Assembly: GCF_009931655.1 (NCBI RefSeq)
Contig: NZ_CP047984.1
Location: 1,364,001 to 1,428,000 of the forward strand
Direction of reading: 5' to 3'
From: Pontibacter russatus
GTDB taxonomy: Bacteria > Bacteroidota > Bacteroidia > Cytophagales > Hymenobacteraceae
Length of the DNA stretch: 64,000 nt
The position numbers and the translations under genes are program-made. The notes under the pieces were generated by a model. That model was not told the DNA's origin. It saw only the letters and a list, made by a program, of their open reading frames with translations, and did not search any database. How positions within the stretch are numbered: position 1 is the first letter of the stretch; each line of letters starts with the position of its first letter. Shown here piece after piece: positions 20,301 through 29,700 of this stretch.

Positions 20301-20538
20301 TTTCACCTACCACGGTGCCTGTCACCTGTATCTGATATGCAGAGAGAACCGATGATGCGCTTGCGTTGTCATTGGCAAGCGCCGAAATGTGTGTGTTCAG
20401 CTGAAACTTCTCAGCTGCATGGCCCGGTGTGGCGGCCAAACCCGCGCACATTGTAAAACAGAAGAGACCGGTACAGCACATCCGCCCCTTACGTTTTACA
20501 AAGCTGCCATTTAACAAACCTGTAATTTCTTGTTCCAT
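17359..20538 (-). CDS. SusC/RagA family TonB-dependent outer-membrane transporter
   Basis: Importer of 1059 residues. An N-terminal signal region ([16 protein letters not shown]) leads to a carboxypeptidase-regulatory-like domain ([21 protein letters not shown], about 70-145), the SusC signature [21 protein letters not shown], and a plug with [17 protein letters not shown] and [34 protein letters not shown] (about 180-290). The barrel ends in [26 protein letters not shown]...[10 protein letters not shown]. The first 160 residues align without gaps to SusC 3 (about 71% identical by my count, about 89% over residues 81-160), while the barrels differ, so the two share an N-terminal module. Co-transcribed with SusD 2. 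Substrate unknown. Confidence 0.96.
   Translation of the reverse strand: [1059 protein letters not shown]
20059..20538 (-). repeat. Shared SusC N-terminal module, copy A
   Basis: Codes for residues 1-160 of SusC 2 and is alignable base for base with 29373-29852 (start of SusC 3), with no gaps in the protein. Similarity drops sharply after VVVGYGT. It marks a duplicated or recombining module. Confidence 0.7.
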
Positions 20539-21279
20539 AGGATTATAGCTTAGATATAGTGAATGATTGTGTCCAAAAATTAATAGCAGTTACATATGCC
20601 TCGATTTTTTGGTGAAGCATTCTCTGCTTTGCAGGTGCCATGGAAGGAATATAGCCTGTGCTAATCCCGGTCTCAGTCATTTATCAACCCAAGTGGCTGG
20701 GCCCACGCCTGTAGGAGGTGTGTGTTGTGGGGTGCTTTTGTTCGTGTCTGCTAAGTACGGTGTTTCAACATAGCTTGTAAAGCTTCTACACTTTTGTACT
20801 TTTTTATTTTCCTATGTATTAAACTAAAAAACGAAAACTAAAAAACAAAGTTATTCCTATAGAAATCAGCTTTTCAGGGCTTTGTTACCCGGTATATGTG
20901 CAGTAAGCAGACTGTATTCCACCCGGCTGCCAGCACAATAGGGTAATGGAATTTACTTTGCAAATAATGTAGCACGCTTATATGCAGTAAATGGACCTCA
21001 GAGCATTATGGTCAGTTTAGATTTGTTCCCCACTAGAGCACGAAGGGCTTCCACCTGTACACTCAGTGTCCTGTGTGGACAATATGCTACTCTTGCAGAA
21101 AACAGCCATTGGGAGTAGAGGCACATGAAAAGTGAGGGGTAGGGTTTAAGTCATCAAGAGTAACCCGTTTCATATATAGTAACTTACTTTATATATAAAG
21201 TTATATATAAACAGAACAGCAGGTGAGAAAAGAAGGACAACAGGTAAATCTCTTTCTAAATGTGCCTGGGCTATATATA
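20539..21279. other. Intergenic region without a gene
   Basis: About 740 bases upstream of SusC 2. No protein-like frame. Near 20820-20860 there is a very A-rich stretch with ACTAAAAAAC twice, 15 bases apart, which could belong to the promoter region of SusC 2. Near 21180-21215 lie two TTATATATAAA tracts. Nothing else recognised. Confidence 0.45.
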
Positions 21280-21359
21280 CAGGACTTACGCAATTCAATT
21301 TTTGCCCCCCTTCAAAGGGGGAATTTTTGGGACTGCCTATACCTTTTGCGTAAGTCCTG
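21280..21359. mobile_element. MITE-like element with perfect terminal inverted repeats
   Basis: An 80-base unit whose ends, CAGGACTTACGCAA (21280-21293) and TTGCGTAAGTCCTG (21346-21359), are perfect 14-base inverted repeats. It is flanked by ATATA on both sides (…TATATA before, ATATAG after), a possible target duplication. Inside is a small hairpin CCCCC-TTCAAA-GGGGG. It has no coding capacity, so would need a transposase in trans. Ends with GACTTACGCAA are common on insertion sequences and their small derivatives in several phyla, as I recall. It could also act as a transcription stop for the gene ending at 21417. Confidence 0.55.
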
Positions 21360-21394
21360 ATATAGTCTTCTCCGGCAACAGTCGCACGAGCACC

Positions 21395-21435
21395 GGGCCA
21401 CAGCCCGCACATTAATCTATGGGCGGGCTGTGGCC
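21395..21435 (-). terminator. Hairpin spanning the FG-GAP gene stop codon
   Basis: GGCCACAGCCCGC, ending at 21408, pairs with GCGGGCTGTGGCC (21423-21435) in a 13-bp stem around a 14-base loop that contains the stop codon. No T run follows, so it may protect the mRNA end more than terminate. Confidence 0.4.
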
Positions 21436-24400
21436 GCCAGTGCGGTTTTGGGCGCCGGTGCCTTGTAAGCCTTCAACTCCTGCTGGTTTATCCCGAAAAG
21501 CAGCGTGTTGTTGATGGCCACCACGCTCCGCACGTCGCCCCACAGCTCAAAACCGCTCTCGTGCTGTGGTATATAGACAAACCCTCCCTTGCCGTCGCCT
21601 TTCAGCAGCACGCCGTAGTTGGCGTCGCTCTTGCCGAAGCGCAGGCGCGCCTGGTTCACGTTGCCGCACAGCAGCAGGTCCTGCTTGCCGTCAGCGTCGT
21701 AGTCCAGCGGGGTGATGGTGAACACCGGGGCGTACTGCGCCTGGATGGGGAGCGGCTTTTCCTTGAATTTGCCGTCGCTTCCGCGCTCGAAGTAGGCGGT
21801 TTTCAGGTAGTTTGCCTGCAGGTGGCCAGCGTCTTTCAGTTCCTCCGGAGAGAAAATATCGGTGAGGGTGGCGTCGGCGTAGCTCTTGTAATCCGGGAAG
21901 CGGGTGCGCATCACGCTTATCTGCTCCAGCAACTCGTCGCGCGTTACATAGGGGTAGCTCTTGCCCTGGGTATAAAAGCAGAGGATGGGATCTACAGCCC
22001 CATTCTCGTCAAAATCCTTATAATACAGTTCCGCCGGTTCCTTGTCGCTCGCCCGGCACTGGGTGTTGGTTCCCTGGTTGCCCACCACCAAATCCTGCCT
22101 GCCGTCGCCGTTAAAGTCCGCCACCTGCAGTTTGTTCCACCAACCGCTGTAGGCCCTGTCGAAGTAATCTTTGGTTTTGTTCTGATATTTACCGTTCACG
22201 CTCGCGAACACCGTCACCGGCATCCACTCCCCCACCACCACCAATTCTTCCTTGCTGTCTCCGTTCAGGTCGAGCCAGGCGGCGTCGGTCACCATGCCCG
22301 GTTGCTGCAGCTCCGGCGCCAGGGAGGCAGTGGCATCCTTGAACCTGCCTTTGCCATCGTTCAGCAGCAGGTAACTGCGGGGCGCCTCGGGGTAACGGCC
22401 GGGCACGACCCTTCCGCCTACAAACAAATCCGACGCGCCATCCCCGTTTATATCGGCCACGCGCACGCAGCTTTTGCTCGTCCGCATTTCCGGCAGCGCG
22501 TTTTCTGCCCTGGCAAAGCCGCCTTTCCCATCGCCCATATAGAGTCTGTCCTGCAGCAGCGGGTCGGTGGGCGAGTAGTTGTGGTAGCCGCCGCTGGCTA
22601 TATATAAATCTGTGAGGCCGTCGCCGTTGGCATCAAAAAAAGCGGCATCCGTCTCTTCACTTTTCGCACCGCTCTCAAAGGCAGGCTGCGGCTTCCGTGT
22701 GAACTTCCCATTCTGCTGTTGCATATAGATAGCGCCCGGCTCGCCGCTTCCCCCGCCCACATACACATCCTCCAGGCCATCGCCGTTTATATCCCCCTTC
22801 GAGATGACCGGACCGGAAAAGGACATCGGGTTCACCATCAGGGGCTGCCGCTTAAAGTCGTTGATGCTGTTTTTGGGGTGCTGATATTTGATGGGGGATG
22901 CGACCGCCGTAAACAGCGGTGTACCCCGGTCAGGGGCCTCGTACGCTGCGGCGGCATTTTTCTCCTCCAGCGTGAGCAGTTGGTTAGCCTCCACCTTTGC
23001 CAGCACCTGTTGCCTGCCCGAGGGCCACACGATGCGCAGCGAGTCGATGGCTGCCTCGCCGCCCAGGCCAAAGTGCAGCACCGGGGCCACGCTGGACTGG
23101 TAGCCGCGCGCTGGCATCTGCTCGAGGTATTGCTGCTTGCCCTGTGCATAGAGCCATACCTTCGCGCCCAGCCCCTGGGTGTTGCCGCCCGCGCCGCTGA
23201 GCTTTATGTTGAGGTAATGGTTATTTAATTGCGCGTTGGCTTCGTTCTGATATATAGAGGCCGGTTTGTTGATGTTGTTCACCACCAGGTCCAGGTCGCC
23301 GTCGTTGTCGAGGTCGGCGTAGGCGGCGCCGTTGCTGTTGGAGGCCTCCTGCATGCCCCAGGCCGCGTTCATTTTGCTGAACGTCAGGCCGCCGTTGTTG
23401 CGGAACACGTAGTTCACCACGTTGGAGGAAGGCATGTTATGCACCAGTTCCAGGATGTCCCGGTCCTGCAGGTTGCCCTGTTTCCGGCCCACATAGTCCT
23501 GCATATACTTGATGAAATCCTGGTTGGAGAAATCGCGCAGGAAGCCGTTGGTGACGAACAGGTCTTTCCAGCCGTCGTTGTCCAGGTCGGCAAACAGGGG
23601 GGCCCAGCTCCAGTCGGTGTTCGAGATGCCCGCCAGCTGGCCGATTTCGCTGAAGGTGCCGTTGCCGTTGTTCACGTGCAGCATGTTGCGCATGTACTGG
23701 TAATACAGGCCGCTCCTGACGTTCAGGTCGAACTTCTCGTAATTGTCCGGCGCGAACAGCAGCTTTTGCCGCCTGTTGTCTTCGGGCAGCATGTCGAGCG
23801 CCAGGATGTCGGGCAGGCCGTCGTTGTTGATGTCGGCTATGTCGGTGCCCATCCCGAAGTGCCCGGTATGGCCCAGGCTGCTTTGCAGCTCGTCGGTGAA
23901 GGTGCCATCGCCGTTGTTCAGGTATAGGTAATCCGGGGCGATGTAGTCGCTGGATATATAAATATCGGGCCAGCCGTCCTTGTTTATATCCGATACGCCC
24001 GCGCCGAGGCCGTAGGTTAAAGGCGTGCTCTGGATTCCGGCCTCCTTGGTGATGTCCTTGAAATGCGGTTCCCCGGCAGGTCCCCTATCGTTCCGCAGCA
24101 GCCGGATACCGTACAGCGGATTCTCGGTCTTCAGCATTTCTGTGATGGCTACGGCATCCACGGGAGGCAGCGGCGTCGGGTTGTGGTTGAGCAGCAGCAG
24201 GTCCAGGTCGCTGTCCTGGTCATGGTCGAAGAAGATACCCTGCGTGCTGTTGGAAGGGAAGTCGAGGCCGTAGGCGCTGGTCTTGTCCGTGAAATGCGGG
24301 ACGCCCTGCGCATCCGGCCCCTCGTTGATATATAGCTGGTTGATGAGCCGCTCCGCTTTCAGGTTGCCCGAGTAGCACACGTATATGTCCAGCAGGCCGT

Positions 24401-24812
24401 CTGCGTTCACGTCGGCCATCGTCACGCCCATTTTCCAGGGGCCGCCCCGGCCCGCCGCACCCGAGGCTTCGGTTATATCCTCGAACTGCATGTTGCCCTT
24501 GTTCAGGTACAGGGCGTTGGAGGCCATGTTGGCGGTAAAATAAATATCCTGCAACCCATCGTTGTTCAGGTCCCCCACGGCCACGCCCCCGCCGTTGTAG
24601 AAGTACTCGTACATCAGCACGTTGGTATAGGGCGTCTCGGTGAGGGTGTTGGCAAAGGTCACGTGGGTTTTCTCCGGCGACAGCCGCGTGAAGAGCGCGG
24701 GCGAAGCAGGTTTTTGGGGCTTATCCTTAACCTCAGAAGACTCCTGGCAACTCCCCAACAGGGCAAGCGCTGGCAGCAGCAGGAAAACTTTTTTATGGAA
24801 AAGTGTATTCAT
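21417..24812 (-). CDS. FG-GAP/VCBS repeat lipoprotein with an ASPIC/UnbV domain
   Basis: Large exported lipoprotein of 1131 residues (LLLPALALLGSC, lipid Cys about 22). It carries roughly a dozen calcium-loop repeats of the DxNxDGxxDIY type (DLNNDGLQDIY, DVNADGLLDIY, DINKDGWPDIY, DLDNDGDLDLV, DINGDGLEDVY, DFNGDGRQDLV, DYDADGKQDLL and others) forming beta-propellers. An UnbV-type block sits near residues 535-610 (GLGAKVWLYAQGKQQYLEQMPARGYQSSVAPVLHFGLGG...IVWPSG). Such proteins are frequent beside SusC/SusD pairs, and are thought to bind glycans or other ligands at the surface. It lies between the two SusC/SusD operons in the same orientation but after the SusD 3 terminator, so it is probably transcribed on its own. 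Precise role unknown. Confidence 0.92.
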   Translation of the reverse strand: MNTLFHKKVFLLLPALALLGSCQESSEVKDKPQKPASPALFTRLSPEKTHVTFANTLTETPYTNVLMYEYFYNGGGVAVGDLNNDGLQDIYFTANMASNALYLNKGNMQFEDITEASGAAGRGGPWKMGVTMADVNADGLLDIYVCYSGNLKAERLINQLYINEGPDAQGVPHFTDKTSAYGLDFPSNSTQGIFFDHDQDSDLDLLLLNHNPTPLPPVDAVAITEMLKTENPLYGIRLLRNDRGPAGEPHFKDITKEAGIQSTPLTYGLGAGVSDINKDGWPDIYISSDYIAPDYLYLNNGDGTFTDELQSSLGHTGHFGMGTDIADINNDGLPDILALDMLPEDNRRQKLLFAPDNYEKFDLNVRSGLYYQYMRNMLHVNNGNGTFSEIGQLAGISNTDWSWAPLFADLDNDGWKDLFVTNGFLRDFSNQDFIKYMQDYVGRKQGNLQDRDILELVHNMPSSNVVNYVFRNNGGLTFSKMNAAWGMQEASNSNGAAYADLDNDGDLDLVVNNINKPASIYQNEANAQLNNHYLNIKLSGAGGNTQGLGAKVWLYAQGKQQYLEQMPARGYQSSVAPVLHFGLGGEAAIDSLRIVWPSGRQQVLAKVEANQLLTLEEKNAAAAYEAPDRGTPLFTAVASPIKYQHPKNSINDFKRQPLMVNPMSFSGPVISKGDINGDGLEDVYVGGGSGEPGAIYMQQQNGKFTRKPQPAFESGAKSEETDAAFFDANGDGLTDLYIASGGYHNYSPTDPLLQDRLYMGDGKGGFARAENALPEMRTSKSCVRVADINGDGASDLFVGGRVVPGRYPEAPRSYLLLNDGKGRFKDATASLAPELQQPGMVTDAAWLDLNGDSKEELVVVGEWMPVTVFASVNGKYQNKTKDYFDRAYSGWWNKLQVADFNGDGRQDLVVGNQGTNTQCRASDKEPAELYYKDFDENGAVDPILCFYTQGKSYPYVTRDELLEQISVMRTRFPDYKSYADATLTDIFSPEELKDAGHLQANYLKTAYFERGSDGKFKEKPLPIQAQYAPVFTITPLDYDADGKQDLLLCGNVNQARLRFGKSDANYGVLLKGDGKGGFVYIPQHESGFELWGDVRSVVAINNTLLFGINQQELKAYKAPAPKTALAATARP

Positions 24813-24916
24813 AAAGGATGGTAACGCTTGCCCCGGCAGCGGGGGCTTCTAATGATTTCCTGACAGGAAGTTAGTTAATAAAATTCAAAAGAGAGAACTC
24901 CCCCGACGGATGTAGC

Positions 24917-24963
24917 TTATATATAAAAAGGGCACCCTGTGGAGGTGCCCTTTTTATATATAA
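24917..24963. terminator. Strong bidirectional terminator
   Basis: A perfect 20-bp stem, 24917-24936 against 24944-24963, with a 7-base loop (CTGTGGA). The core is GGGCACC/GGTGCCC and the outer arms are T/A runs on both strands. It lies 62 bases past the SusD 3 stop and should end the SusC/SusD 3 transcript. Confidence 0.85.
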
Positions 24964-25025
24964 AGTGAAGCAAGGCAGGAACTCAGTCTGCAGCAACATT
25001 TGCCGCGCCCCTGCCCCGGTGGATG

Positions 25026-26714
25026 CTATTCGTAGCCGTTCGGCTTCAGCAGCGGGTTGGCGTTCAGCGCTCTTGCCGGGATCGGGAACACCGTTTTGTC
25101 AGCGGCATCCGCGGCTTTATCCCACCAGGCGTCTCCGAACATGCCCCAGCGTACCAGGTCTGTTCTGCGGTGGCGCTCTCCCAGGAACTCGCGGCCCAGT
25201 TCGTCCACAAACTCCTCGTCAGTCAGCAGGCCGGGGTTCTGCACATAGCTGTGCTCGGCCCACTCGTCTGCAGGGAAGTTACGCACACGCACGGCATCCA
25301 GCAGTTCGGCGGCACCGGTCTTGTCGCCGGCACGGTATTTAGCCTCGGCCAGGGCATAGTAAATTTCGGCCAGGCGTATTTCCGGAGCAGAGTTTGTCAT
25401 GAACAGGTCCCGTGAATCTGGCAGCCATGGAAACTTCAGCAACCTGACACCGGAGTTCTCCTCGCCCGTCTCCACATGAGAGCCCTTGGCCAAACCAGCG
25501 GCGCCCTCAGAGAAACGGCCTACCTGGTCTACATAGAACAATGGATCGCCAATATACTCTTCTGTCCCCAACACCACTACGGTGCTGTCAAAGCCGTACT
25601 TTTTGTCGTAGTTGAAGCCGTATTGCTGTCCGATCAGGAAGAAGCCTTCATACAGTTTTTCGGGGTCGTCAATTGTACGGAAAGGCTGCTTACGTAAGTC
25701 ATCATCGGCATAATGCTCGTACGGCTTGCCTAACTCATAGTCGTAAATATTACCTTCCAGATCGCGCGACGGAGACAGGGTAATACCATTCCAGCCGCCG
25801 TAATTATTATCGAGCGAGTACCTAGCCTGGTAGTGCTGCATAGCATTATACATCCAGCCGAACTCATAGAGGTTCCTGGCATGTGGAAACTCGAAGATGT
25901 TCTCCGGCGACCGGTAACCGTCTACACCAGACCTGAAAGGCCCTCTGTAATCAGGATCCAGACTATAAGTACCATATTCTCCGTCAATAATCTTTTGGGC
26001 CATAACTGCAGCATCGTCGTAGCGCGGTGTTCCAGTCCAAGCCTCAGAGTTCAGGTAAATGCGTACCAGCAGGGCCGCTGCACCGCCCTGGTCCCAACGA
26101 CCGGGCACAGTGTTCTGCGGAAGGTTCGGCAGCGCCTCCTTCAATTCAGTCTCGATAAAGGTAAACACCTCCTGAGGTGTTGAGTTTCCCACTTGCTGAC
26201 CAACCTTGGTTACAATTGGTACGCTACGGAAATAGTCGATCAGGAAGGTATAGAACCAGGCGCGCAGCACCCGTAGCTCATTAATATGGCTGGCTTGGTC
26301 GGCTTCTGTCAGGCCAAAATTCGTATAATCCAGCTTAGCCAGGTCCTCTGAAACAACGTTTACCTGCCCGATGCCCTGGTATGGTCCTATCCAGCCTCCG
26401 TAAATAGCGCCTTCGTCGGGTGTCCACTCGTGGCGGTGCAGGCGCACCCAGTTACCGCCGTCCTGGCCGTGCCGGCCCTTCTGCGCCCATACAAACTGAT
26501 CGGCAGTCAACTCCGTTAGCAGCCAGCGGTCGCCATCCCAGCCATTCCAGTGGGCGTGCTCGTAGGGGCGGGTCACGGCGGCGACGATGGAGTTCTCATC
26601 CTGATAATAATTGCCCGCCGGCAGGATATCGAACGCCTCTTCTTCCAGGTCGGTACAGGCAGGCGCCGCAGCCAGCAGGAGCAGCGATGCGAATAGCGAT
26701 TTATATTTATTCAT
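25026..26714 (-). CDS. SusD/RagB family surface glycan-binding lipoprotein
   Basis: SusD homologue of 562 residues, partner of SusC 3. Signal MNKYKSLFASLLLLAAAPAC, then TDLEEEAF. An aromatic-rich segment follows (AHWNGWDGDRWLLTELTADQFVWAQKG, about 55-80; RHEWTPDEGAIYGGWIGPYQGI), then INELRVLRAWFYTFLIDYFRSVPIVTKV, the C-terminal IRLAEIYYALAEAKYRAGD, LLDAVRVRNFPADEW and FLGERHRRTDLVRWGMFGDAWWDK, ending FPIPARALNANPLLKPNGYE. It is longer than the other two SusD proteins and rich in Trp/Tyr near the N-terminus, as expected for a glycan surface. The neighbouring divergent GH76 and GH125 genes point to alpha-mannan fragments as ligand (inference). Confidence 0.95.
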   Translation of the reverse strand: MNKYKSLFASLLLLAAAPACTDLEEEAFDILPAGNYYQDENSIVAAVTRPYEHAHWNGWDGDRWLLTELTADQFVWAQKGRHGQDGGNWVRLHRHEWTPDEGAIYGGWIGPYQGIGQVNVVSEDLAKLDYTNFGLTEADQASHINELRVLRAWFYTFLIDYFRSVPIVTKVGQQVGNSTPQEVFTFIETELKEALPNLPQNTVPGRWDQGGAAALLVRIYLNSEAWTGTPRYDDAAVMAQKIIDGEYGTYSLDPDYRGPFRSGVDGYRSPENIFEFPHARNLYEFGWMYNAMQHYQARYSLDNNYGGWNGITLSPSRDLEGNIYDYELGKPYEHYADDDLRKQPFRTIDDPEKLYEGFFLIGQQYGFNYDKKYGFDSTVVVLGTEEYIGDPLFYVDQVGRFSEGAAGLAKGSHVETGEENSGVRLLKFPWLPDSRDLFMTNSAPEIRLAEIYYALAEAKYRAGDKTGAAELLDAVRVRNFPADEWAEHSYVQNPGLLTDEEFVDELGREFLGERHRRTDLVRWGMFGDAWWDKAADAADKTVFPIPARALNANPLLKPNGYE

Positions 26715-26747
26715 ATAGGTAATTTCTACGTGATGATTAAGGTTGAC

Positions 26748-29700
26748 TTAGAAAGTAATCTGGGCGCCAAGGGCGAAGTTGCGGGTGATAGGATACACAT
26801 CGAGGCTGCCATAGCCCGGTGTTAAGCCTGTCACGCCCACTGCCGCCGGATCAAGCCCGCTGTAACCAGTCAGGGTGAACACATTCCGAACGGTGCCATA
26901 TATCCTGAAATTGCTGATCTGGTCCACGCCCAGTTTAGGCGTCCAGCCGATGGTCAGGTTGTCCAGTTTCAGGAAGTCGCCACTCTCCAGGAAGTAGTCG
27001 GTGATCACTTTGCCTGACTTGATGTGGTCGTTACGGTCGTAGGCATCTGTCAGCAGGTTGGTGCTTGCCTCGCCCTGCAGGCCGTAGTACATCTGGTACA
27101 GGTTCAGAATCTCGTAGTCGAAGCGGCCACGGAAGAAGAGCGACAGGTCGAAGCCCTTATAGGCAAGGGAGTTGCTCCAGCCCAGTTCGTAGCGCGGCGC
27201 ACCGTTGCCGATGTACGTTCTGTCTCTGTCTGAACTAGCCTCAATGTTATTGCCGCTGGCACGCAGTTTCTCAGAGCCCTCGATGCCTTCTTTCCAAACC
27301 AGGATGTTTCCGGCTTCGTCTACGCCGGCATATTTGTAGCCATAAAAGTTACCAATGTCCGTACCGGCTTCCAGCCTGAAGGCCGGGCCTGGGTTACCAG
27401 GGGAAGGTAGTTGCTGTAGATCAAAAAAGTCTGCCTTATATGTATCGTTAGACCAAGAATCCAGTTTCGCTTTGGTATAAGATCCGGTGAGCGAGGTTGT
27501 ATAAGAGAAGTCTCCGGTATTCACTGCATTCCAGTTAAGGGCCAGCTCAACCCCTTTAGAGCTAGTAGTTCCCACGTTAACGTACATTCTATCGTGCAGG
27601 AATGGAGGCACAGGTACCTGATACCATGAAATCAAGTCGCTGCTTCTGCGGTCGAAGGCATCGATGCTACCGCTCAACTTGTTGTTGAACACGGTGAAAT
27701 CCAATCCAACGTTGTAGGATATTGATTTTTCCCAGCGCAGATCCGGATTGAAGTTGTTTCCGGGGCCATAAACCCGCGACCATTCTCCCGCTGCATCAGG
27801 GTATCTGCCATAACCCGTATAAACAGCCAAAGCCGAGTATCTGGGGAATCCGGAGCGCCCTGTCTCCCCATAGGAAGCACGCAGTTTCAAGTCGTCAATG
27901 GCCTCGATACCCTGCAGGCCCGGCAGGTTAGACACGCGCCAGGCTGCGGATACGGCCGGGAAAAGACCCCATTTATTATTCAGACCAAACTTGGTGTTAC
28001 CCTCGTAACGGAACGAAGCGGTCAGGAAGTAGGTGTCAGCGTAGTTGTAGTTCGCACGGCCCAGGAAGGCGATTGTTTTTTCCTTGCTCCTCCACGAATC
28101 CATCCCCAAACGTCCCTCATCGGCATTCCACTCCCCAGCATCCAGGTTGTTGTATCCGAAGGCATCAGACGGAAAATCGGCATTTTCGGCATAAAATCCG
28201 CTAAAATTTGATTCCTGATAGGAGTAGCCTGCCATCGCCTCTATATTGTGGCTGCCGATAGTCGTGTTATAATTGTTCAGCCACTCCAGCACATAATCTG
28301 CCCACTTATCGTTTGTCAGTCGGGCACGTCCCGTGCGGCCCTCTTGAATAGACTCCGCTGCCTTGGAAGTATAATACTCCCTTCTCAACCGGTCGTGGCC
28401 CTGGCGCGCCAGTTTCAGTTCCGTGCTCAGGTTGTCCAGGATGTTCAGCTTCGTGGAAATGTCCACCACCGCGTACTCCTGGTCTGACCCTAGTTCCCTG
28501 GCCAGTAGGTTCTGCACCGGGTTGTAGGTATCATAACCCTGGAAGGTATTGAACATGTTCGGATCGTTCGGGTCCATGATCGGAATGGTCGGGTTGAGCT
28601 TCACCGCCTGCTGAAAAGCGCCATAGTTATCTTCTCCCTCGTTCACTATCCTTTCCTCGTCTGCTATTCTATACGATAGGTTACCGCCTATTTCCAAACG
28701 GCCATCCAAGGCAATCTGCAGGAAGCTTGCCCGCAGGCCATACTCTTTCCTGTCTGAGGCTATGTCGATACCCTCTTTCGTGCGGTACTGGCCCGAGAGA
28801 CGGAACACGGTGTTCTCGTTACCGCCGCTTACAGCCAGCGAGTGGTTCTGCCCGAAGTTGTCTTCTCTTATCAACTCGTCATACCAGTTTGTTCTGGCGC
28901 CGCGATCTGTATCCCTTCCCCGCTCCAGAAATTCCTCCGCAGAGAGAATGTCCGGTCTGGCGGCCACGCGGTCGTGCTCCACATAGCCGTCGTAAGTAAC
29001 GGTTACTTTTCCAGCTTTTCCTCGTTTAGTTTGCACCAGCACTACACCGTTCGCACCGCGTGAACCGTAGATGGCAGCAGCGGCGGCATCGCGCAGAATG
29101 GAGATAGACTCAATGTCCTGCTGCGCCAGGTTGCGCAGGTCGCCACCCGGCAAGCCGTCAATCACGATCAGCGGCCCGTTACCTGATTCAAGTGACGAAG
29201 CGCCTCGTAGCTGAATGCTCGAACCGGCATTAGGGTCGGCTGCGGCAGTGCTGGACACGGTCACACCGGCCACCTTGCCCTCGATCATTTGCAGCGGGCT
29301 GTTAAAGGCCCCCTTCTGGAAATCCTCGCTCGTTACAGTGGTTACAGCGCTGCTTACTTCGCGCTTCTCCATGGTACCGTAGCCCACTACCACCACTTCC
29401 TGCAGCGCTTCCGCATCCGTGGCAAGGGTCACATTAATCACAGACTGGTTGCCGATCGGAATCTCCTGGGTGGCGAAGCCTATATAGGAGAACACCAGGG
29501 TGCCATTGCTTTGCTCATCCGGAACGGTGAGGCTGTAGGTACCGTCCACGTTGGTGGAGGCGCCGATGGTGGTGCCTTTTACAACCACCGTCACGCCCGG
29601 CAGCGGCGTGCCGCTCCCGTCTGTAACAGTACCGGTTATCTGAATTTCAAAAGCAGGAAGATTGCCTGCCCTAACTCCGCTTGCCGAAGCCAGCGCTGAA

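Noticed and set aside
23200-24600. Repeated words that resemble a tandem DNA repeat
   Set aside because: They are codons of the DxNxDGxxD calcium loops of the FG-GAP protein, not a DNA repeat or CRISPR array.
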